Part shown: one piece after another, positions 58,727-64,000 of the stretch | Numbering within the stretch: the stretch's first letter is position 1 | Layout of the letters: each line of letters opens with the position of its first letter | Assembly (NCBI GenBank): GCA_017794925.1 | Contig: CP051238.1 | Location: 1,793,138-1,857,137 of the forward strand | Source: Aestuariibacter sp. | Lineage (GTDB): Bacteria; Pseudomonadota; Gammaproteobacteria; Enterobacterales; Alteromonadaceae | Length of the DNA stretch: 64,000 bases | Direction of reading: 5' to 3' | Made by a program: the position numbers and the translations under genes | Notes under the pieces: generated by a model | Told to the model about the DNA's origin: nothing | The model's input: the letters and a program-made list of their open reading frames with translations, nothing else | Database searches by the model: none

Positions 58727-60109
58727 ATGACGTTATTTAAAACACTCTCTGCTTCAGCCATCGTATTAATGATCTCAGCTGTGGCAATAGCAAAAGAGCT
58801 GCCACCGGCAGGTGGAAAACCGGCTAACTTCGTCGTGCCCAAAACGAAACAAGTCGTGCTGGACAACGGATTGAAAGTTACTTTTATTCCTTATGGCACA
58901 ACGCCAAAAGCAACAGTGCGACTGGTGACTAATACCGGTAATATAGATGATGCTGGTAAGGTCTGGCTGTCGGATTTGAGCTTTGAAATGTTGCGTCAGG
59001 GGACAACAAACCAGACCGCACAAGCATTGGCAACGTCTGTTGCCAGTATGGGGGGGCAAGTTGAAACATCTGTCGGCCTGGATTCAAGTTGGATTGGTTT
59101 GGATGTACTAAGTGAATTTGCCGATGAAGCTGCAGCTACAATTGCGGATATGGTGCTCAATGCGAGCTTCGATGAAAAAGATCTGGCACGTATAAAAGTT
59201 GACCGGCAACGCGAGCTTGACGTCGCGAAATCACGTCCATCCACCATCGCGACAGAAGCCTTTTATCATAAAATCTATGGCAACCACCCATATGGTCAGC
59301 TGTATCCTACCCAGGAAACACTGGCTTCTGTTACCGCTGCAGAAACTGCGGATTTCATTGACACCAATCTGGTACCCAATCGAAGTCATTTATACGTTTC
59401 CGGTGTGTTTAACGAAGTGGTAGTGCTGGCTGCGATAAAGAATGCATTTAAAGACTGGCAGGCAGGAGCGGCAAGAGATAATAAGACAGTACTGGCTCAG
59501 GCAGGCCCATCAGTTACCGTTATTGACCGTCCCGACGCGCCACAGTCTACTCTGCGTTTGGGGCTGGCTACCATTGCGCCCGGTCATCAGGACGCTATGT
59601 CGATGAATGTCATGAACACCATGCTGGGCGGTGCTTTCTCGAGTCGTATTACGACGAATATCCGCGAAGATAAAGGCTATACTTATTCACCTCGTTCGTC
59701 AGTAATGAACCGGGTTGGGACTGGCTTTTGGTATCAGGGAGCGGATGTGACTGCCGAAGCAACCGGTGCATCATTAAGCGAGATTGTGAAGGAAATCAAT
59801 TTGCTCGCCGCCGAAAACCCATCGAAGGAAGAGTTGTCGGGCGTACAAAACTATATGGCCGGCATTTTTGTGCTACGTAATAGCTCTCGCAGCGCGATCA
59901 TTAGCCAACTCTCCTTTACGGAGCTTCATGGTTTAGATGAGTCTTATTTACAAACCTATGTAGACAAGATCTATGCGACGACCCCTGAAGATGTCAGTAA
60001 CGCGGTTAAGCACTATCTGGATGTGAAAAAGATGCACCTGGTTGTTGTGGGTGACGAAGATGATGTCAACGCACAGCTAAAAGACCTTGAAGGCGTACTT
60101 GCCCTGTAG
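58727..60109 (+). CDS. M16-family peptidase-like, non-catalytic partner subunit
   Basis: A 460-residue exported protein (signal ending AVAIA, about 22). It has the M16 fold but lacks HxxEH; the corresponding segment is WLSDLSFEMLRQGT. It keeps the later arginine/tyrosine region NIREDKGYTYSPRSSVM, which in non-catalytic partners binds the substrate. Located five nucleotides after the catalytic subunit gene, so the two form one operon and likely one complex. Confidence 0.92.
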   Translation: MTLFKTLSASAIVLMISAVAIAKELPPAGGKPANFVVPKTKQVVLDNGLKVTFIPYGTTPKATVRLVTNTGNIDDAGKVWLSDLSFEMLRQGTTNQTAQALATSVASMGGQVETSVGLDSSWIGLDVLSEFADEAAATIADMVLNASFDEKDLARIKVDRQRELDVAKSRPSTIATEAFYHKIYGNHPYGQLYPTQETLASVTAAETADFIDTNLVPNRSHLYVSGVFNEVVVLAAIKNAFKDWQAGAARDNKTVLAQAGPSVTVIDRPDAPQSTLRLGLATIAPGHQDAMSMNVMNTMLGGAFSSRITTNIREDKGYTYSPRSSVMNRVGTGFWYQGADVTAEATGASLSEIVKEINLLAAENPSKEELSGVQNYMAGIFVLRNSSRSAIISQLSFTELHGLDESYLQTYVDKIYATTPEDVSNAVKHYLDVKKMHLVVVGDEDDVNAQLKDLEGVLAL

Positions 60110-60127
60110 TGAGTATTAACACAATGT

Positions 60128-60154
60128 GTCACCGGAGGATATACTTCCGGTGAC
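60128..60154 (+). terminator. Hairpin after the M16 operon
   Basis: A 9-bp stem GTCACCGGA (60128-60136) with TCCGGTGAC (60146-60154) lies 18 nt past the stop. No clean U-tract follows, so termination is probable only. The rest of the 215-nt gap to 60325 appears empty. Confidence 0.55.
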
Positions 60155-60324
60155 TTGCTCCGATGCTGTCTGCCTCTTTGAGGAACCACATCCTCTCAAC
60201 TTACTTTCACTGAATAGCTAAGTTTTACTTATCCGATAAAAATAGGGGAGCGTCGAAAACAACCTGTTTTCAATACCTAATGTGTTTGTAGCAGCAACTG
60301 CGCGTTGTTCTGCACCTTTGCGGC

Positions 60325-61179
60325 TTAACAACCCTTAATGAGACTGCTTAGCCACTCGATAAAATGAATGTTATGTCGATTGCAGCGTTTCGACTTATCG
60401 GCAATGTAGTAACAAAATGGTGAATCAACCGCCTGTGTATAGAGTTCAGCGAGAAAACCGGCCTTTACGTAACCTTTCACGAGTGTGGTAGAGCAAAACA
60501 CCAATGCATTTTCGTTCAACGCCTGTTGGATTCCAAATAGTTCTTGATCAAATGTTTTGACTGTAATTGGTTTATCCTGCAAACCATTAAGTAAAAGCCA
60601 GGCCTGCAGAGGGACCTTTGGCAGTTCGCTATTTTTCCACTCGGTTGTGTAAATAGTGAGGTGGTCAGCCTGCCTGTATTGACGTGCCGAAGAAACACTG
60701 CAAAACATGTTAAACCATTCGGTGCATAGAATATCATCTGAGGCTTGTTTGACTGTTTCACCAAACCTGATGGGCAAATGGTAACTATCGGTATTAATAT
60801 TTTCGCCACTTGTGATATTTATCTGAATATCAGGGTACTTGTTATAAAACGTCTGTAGTGACGGAATAATGACTAACGCTGCAAAAGATGATGTGGTTGA
60901 CACTGTAATGTGTTTATCCTTTACCGCTATTTTTTCAATAGCTGTCTCAATAGTGTTAAACCCTTCACCGGTAGCAACTGAGAGTTCTCTGCCCGCTTCG
61001 GTAAGTTTTATCTTCCTTGCTGTGCGTTCAAACAGGGTCACACACAAACGTTGTTCCAGATTAGAAATGTGATGAGATATTGCAGTAGGAGAAATAGATA
61101 ATTCAACCGCCGCTGCTTTGAAACTTCCCAGGCGAGCTGCAGTATCAAAGGCTTTTAGTGCGGGTAACGAAATCTGCAT
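60325..61179 (-). CDS. LysR-family transcriptional regulator (GcvA-like)
   Basis: A 284-residue LysR regulator. Its N-terminal domain (LPALKAFDTAARLGSFKAAA, VELSISPTAISHHISNLEQR, TARKIKLTEAGRELSVATGE) resembles the GcvA/TrpI subgroup. A substrate-binding effector domain follows. It diverges from an azoreductase gene at 61311 across 131 nt with a palindrome, so it is likely to regulate that gene in response to a quinone or other electrophile. The effector is inferred only. Confidence 0.9.
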   Translation of the reverse strand: MQISLPALKAFDTAARLGSFKAAAVELSISPTAISHHISNLEQRLCVTLFERTARKIKLTEAGRELSVATGEGFNTIETAIEKIAVKDKHITVSTTSSFAALVIIPSLQTFYNKYPDIQINITSGENINTDSYHLPIRFGETVKQASDDILCTEWFNMFCSVSSARQYRQADHLTIYTTEWKNSELPKVPLQAWLLLNGLQDKPITVKTFDQELFGIQQALNENALVFCSTTLVKGYVKAGFLAELYTQAVDSPFCYYIADKSKRCNRHNIHFIEWLSSLIKGC

Positions 61180-61208
61180 AGTAATTTCCCAATGGTCAGA
61201 TTATTTTT

Positions 61209-61231
61209 AAAGATGAGTTTTATTCATCTTT
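61209..61231. promoter_or_regulatory. Operator-like palindrome in LysR/azoR divergent region
   Basis: AAAGATGA (61209-61216) and TCATCTTT (61224-61231) form an 8-bp inverted repeat, 30 bp from the LysR start, with a related direct repeat beside it (GGTGAATTTTACTC). A LysR binding site is likely. Confidence 0.5.
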
Positions 61232-61310
61232 AGGTGAATTTTACTCGTTTGCTGCTTATGTTCAATCAGTTCAGAATTCTTGCCAGTTATAACAGATGAA
61301 GGTATTGAAA

Positions 61311-62015
61311 ATGAGTATTGTATTGCACGTGGATTCCAGTGTTAGAGCAGAGTCCAATCTTAACTCCGAATATGATTCAATTTCTAAAAAATTGGCAAAG
61401 CGATTTGTTACACAATTTAGAAAGTATGTGGAGATAGATGAGTATATCTATCGTGATGTCGGCATTAATCCTCCGCATTTTATAACTCAGGAATGGATTG
61501 GTGCGGTGTTTACCCCTGAGAGCAAAAGGAATAAGCAACAAATCCAAACCCTGGCGTTGTCAGATGAACTGATAGCAGAGGTAGAGCGTGCTGACCTCAT
61601 CGTCATTTCATCACCCATGTATAATTACGGTATGCCTGCCCAGTTAAAAGCCTGGTTTGACCAAATTATCCGTGTAAATAAGACGTTTGACTTTGACTTA
61701 GCTCGAGGTGATCAGCCCCTGGCACCGCTTTTATCCGGTAAAACTTTAGTGATCATCACTTCATCGGGTGAATTTGGCTTTGAAAAGGGAGGTGTAAACG
61801 AAGCGTCAGGTCACCTTGTACCGCATTTACGCACACTAAGTAAATACCTGGGCGTGTCAGATATTTACGAGATTGCTTCAGAGTATCAGGAGTTTGCTGA
61901 TCATCGACATGAACAATCATTACAAAATGCTAAAAATAAGGCCGAAGCACTGGCAGCGCAGTTGGCAACTATACCGGCTAAAACGGGGCAACGTACAAGA
62001 AAGCTGAAAGGTTAA
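61311..62015 (+). CDS. azoR: FMN-dependent NADH-azoreductase
   Basis: A 234-residue flavodoxin-fold enzyme from MSIVLHVDSSVRAESNLNSE (61311; AAGG upstream). The family motifs are clear: LIVISSPMYNYGMPAQLKAWFD (FMN binding, about 85-105), LLSGKTLVIITSSGEFG and the later HLRTLSKYLGVSDI. AzoR-type enzymes reduce azo compounds and quinones with NADH. It is longer than E. coli AzoR (201), with an extra basic tail. It is divergent from a LysR gene, its probable regulator. Confidence 0.93.
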   Translation: MSIVLHVDSSVRAESNLNSEYDSISKKLAKRFVTQFRKYVEIDEYIYRDVGINPPHFITQEWIGAVFTPESKRNKQQIQTLALSDELIAEVERADLIVISSPMYNYGMPAQLKAWFDQIIRVNKTFDFDLARGDQPLAPLLSGKTLVIITSSGEFGFEKGGVNEASGHLVPHLRTLSKYLGVSDIYEIASEYQEFADHRHEQSLQNAKNKAEALAAQLATIPAKTGQRTRKLKG

Positions 62016-62207
62016 ATAAAAATCAGATCTCTGACTTTTATTAGTAATGCCTGGCGAAGATTAACACCATATAGGGCGACTTTCTTGTTCGTCGCTCATT
62101 GCCAATCAACAAGACGATTTTATTCGTAGGGGAGTCCATAAGGTTCTAATCTGAAACAATTTTGTCTTATACATTGATTTGTTAAATTCGCTGTCCTAGC
62201 GTGGGGC

Positions 62208-64000
62208 ATGCAACTTTACACAGTCTCCAACATGCCAGTCATACCAGCCTTACTCTTTACCTGTTTAGTGACATTCTGTTCGATATTCAGTGCCAGCTTG
62301 CGGGCGGCAGAGGTGTCGGCGTTTACTTTTCCGGACAAGCAGACAGAATTACCGTTAGTCTTGCATCACTCAGATCCATTAATGGTTTGGGCTGCCCGGG
62401 ACTTTGCGTCGAATATCGGCAAGCTAACAGGTGTACGTATAACGCTGAATGGGCAAGAGCCCTTCTCTGGTCCGGCTATTACTGTTTCTATTGAGCCTGA
62501 TCATCCAATGTTATCAGCACTTGATAGCAGGCCTCATGGACGCTGGGAAGGCTTTTCCGTATTCGTCGAAGGGGCAATCCTGCACATTATCGGCGCCGAC
62601 GTAAGAGGCGCTGCTTATGGTTTGATGACAGTACAGGAGCAGCTGGGTATTTCGCCGTGGCAATGGTGGGCAGATGTTGAGCCAAAGACTATTCCTGCTA
62701 CTGGCGGGCCAATGAAAATAACCGGCTTGCCCTGGTTGGAAAGCCCCGCAGTTAAGTACCGGGGGGTATTCCTTAATGATGAAGACTGGGGCTTACTGCC
62801 CTGGGCCTCAAAGACATTCGAGCCCGAGGTTGGGAATATTGGTCCGCGTAGTTATGAAAAAATATTTCAGCTTTTATTACGTTTAAAAGCCAATACCCTT
62901 TGGCCAGCCATGCATCCGGGGACCAACGCGTTTTTTACAGTGGATGGTAATAAAGCAATGGCGCAGCGCTATTATATCCATATTGGTTCATCACATGCAG
63001 AACCGATGTTGCGAAATAACGTCGACGAGTGGCGTCATAGTCAACGAGGAGAATTTGATTTCGTGAATAACGCAGAACGCGTTAAGCAATACTGGCAAAG
63101 TCGTGTTGAAGAGCTGGCTGACTCGCCTGATATGTCCATGTTTACTTTAGGCATGAGAGGCATTCACGATAGTCATATGCAAGGCGCTTCAACAACAGAG
63201 GAGTCGGTTGGCGTTTTACAGCGGGTAATACGTGATCAACGCCAAATGTTGCGAGACGCGTTTGGCGATGTAAGTGTAAAGCAGGTGTTTACGCCATACA
63301 AAGAAGTGCTCACGTTATACGACGCAGGCTTATCCGTTCCTGAGGATGTTACGTTGGTTTGGCCTGACGACAACTATGGTTATATTCGGTGTCGAAGTAA
63401 CAGTGATGAGCAGCGAAGGGCTGGGGGAAGTGGTGTTTATTATCACCTCAGTTATTGGGGGCGGCCGCACGATTATCTTTGGTTGAGTTCAACCCATCCG
63501 GCTCTTATTCAGTTTGAAATGGCGCGGGCTTATGCCGATGGCGCTGATCAGCTGTGGATCGCCAATGTCGGGGATATTAAACCGATAGAATACAATATGG
63601 AGTGGTTCTTACATCTGGGGTGGGCTGGACCTGATGAGAAAAGTAGCCGGGTAAAAGCCTATTTGATTCGTCAGTTCGGCAGGGATTTTGGTGAAGAGCT
63701 GGCAGCGCCGCTGGCCAGGCTTATGCTGGAATACTATCACTTGGCATTTATTCGCCGGCCAGAATTCATGGGCTGGAGCCAAACTGAACCCACTACGCAA
63801 ACGTCACTGACAACGTTGACCGAATTGGAAATTAAGCAACGACTGGTCGATTACGACGAACTGGAAAAAGCGCTTGGCAGGTTGAAACATCAGGTCCCTG
63901 CGCACCTTCAATCGGCCTGGTTTCAACTGGTTGCTTATCCTGTAAAAGGTGCGGCGGATATGAACCGCAAATGGTTATACCGGCATCTTGCCAGCATGGC
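62208..64000 (+). CDS. GH115-family glycoside hydrolase (alpha-glucuronidase type), partial
   Basis: An open frame of about 597 residues runs off the right edge. An N-terminal signal peptide (VIPALLFTCLVTFCSIFSAS) is followed by TFPDKQTELPLVLHHSDPLM and RDFASNIGKLTGVRI. Then comes the GH115 core: YRGVFLNDEDWGLLPWASKT, RLKANTLWPAMHPGT, FTLGMRGIHDSHMQGAS, VWPDDNYGYIR and VYYHLSYWGRPHDYLW, then QLWIANVGDIKPIEYNMEWF. Known members remove (4-O-methyl) glucuronic acid from xylan side chains, so the organism probably uses plant or algal polysaccharide. ATG 62232 is an in-frame alternative start. Confidence 0.88.
   Translation, partial: MQLYTVSNMPVIPALLFTCLVTFCSIFSASLRAAEVSAFTFPDKQTELPLVLHHSDPLMVWAARDFASNIGKLTGVRITLNGQEPFSGPAITVSIEPDHPMLSALDSRPHGRWEGFSVFVEGAILHIIGADVRGAAYGLMTVQEQLGISPWQWWADVEPKTIPATGGPMKITGLPWLESPAVKYRGVFLNDEDWGLLPWASKTFEPEVGNIGPRSYEKIFQLLLRLKANTLWPAMHPGTNAFFTVDGNKAMAQRYYIHIGSSHAEPMLRNNVDEWRHSQRGEFDFVNNAERVKQYWQSRVEELADSPDMSMFTLGMRGIHDSHMQGASTTEESVGVLQRVIRDQRQMLRDAFGDVSVKQVFTPYKEVLTLYDAGLSVPEDVTLVWPDDNYGYIRCRSNSDEQRRAGGSGVYYHLSYWGRPHDYLWLSSTHPALIQFEMARAYADGADQLWIANVGDIKPIEYNMEWFLHLGWAGPDEKSSRVKAYLIRQFGRDFGEELAAPLARLMLEYYHLAFIRRPEFMGWSQTEPTTQTSLTTLTELEIKQRLVDYDELEKALGRLKHQVPAHLQSAWFQLVAYPVKGAADMNRKWLYRHLASM

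Noticed and set aside
62201..62494. 97-residue open frame at the start of the GH115 gene
   Set aside because: It is in a different frame from a clearly recognisable GH115 protein that covers the same bases.

Overview
The window looks like chromosomal DNA of a marine gammaproteobacterium of the Alteromonadales type. This is inferred from gene content: a DUF3450/TtpC-type Ton system, M16 and M49 peptidases, a BenE transporter, many surface receptors, and a GH115 glycoside hydrolase at the right edge. No rRNA, tRNA, CRISPR array or insertion sequence was recognised. No taxonomic search was possible.

Layout. 0-8 kb is housekeeping: rpsU (partial, minus strand) diverges from tsaD. Then come a nucleotide pyrophosphatase-like enzyme, an AhpD-like protein with an Lgt-like/TlpA fusion, an orphan lipoprotein, plsY, folB-folK-uppP and a HinT-like HIT protein. 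8-17 kb holds an M49-like lipoprotein peptidase, an HDOD protein with a long leader, a BenE transporter divergent from an XRE-cupin regulator with twin operators, a DUF418 membrane protein, RdgC and a sensor histidine kinase.

17-35.3 kb is the most interesting part, an apparent phosphate-starvation island. phoB-phoR and a PstS-like protein are followed by a duplicated aspartate/glycine-rich lipoprotein and a TonB-dependent receptor. A complete energising module comes next: DUF3450, TtpC-like, ExbB, ExbD, TonB and a TPR protein. Two secreted TPR proteins with TonB-like C-termini and a PhoD-type alkaline phosphatase close the island. Good PhoB-box matches lie in front of both the lipoprotein/receptor pair and the Ton operon, each exactly 10 nt before a -10-like hexamer. 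I infer a dedicated, Pho-controlled outer-membrane uptake system whose substrate is unknown.

35.3-43.5 kb has a DUF2254 protein and then a Fur-boxed haem operon: receptor, HmuY-like lipoprotein with two apparent domains, HmuTUV and HugZ. 43.5-50 kb has an unknown membrane protein, a secreted PQQ-type sugar dehydrogenase, acnB, a DUF192 protein and lysC. 50-55 kb is a c-di-GMP cluster: two membrane diguanylate cyclases flank a 5'-nucleotidase-like protein whose metal-binding motifs are gone. 55-64 kb has arfB, two LysR regulators divergent from a VOC protein and an azoreductase, a paired M16 peptidase operon, and a GH115 gene running off the end.

Starts were chosen by ribosome-binding site and family length. 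Where they differ from the longest frame, the entry says so.
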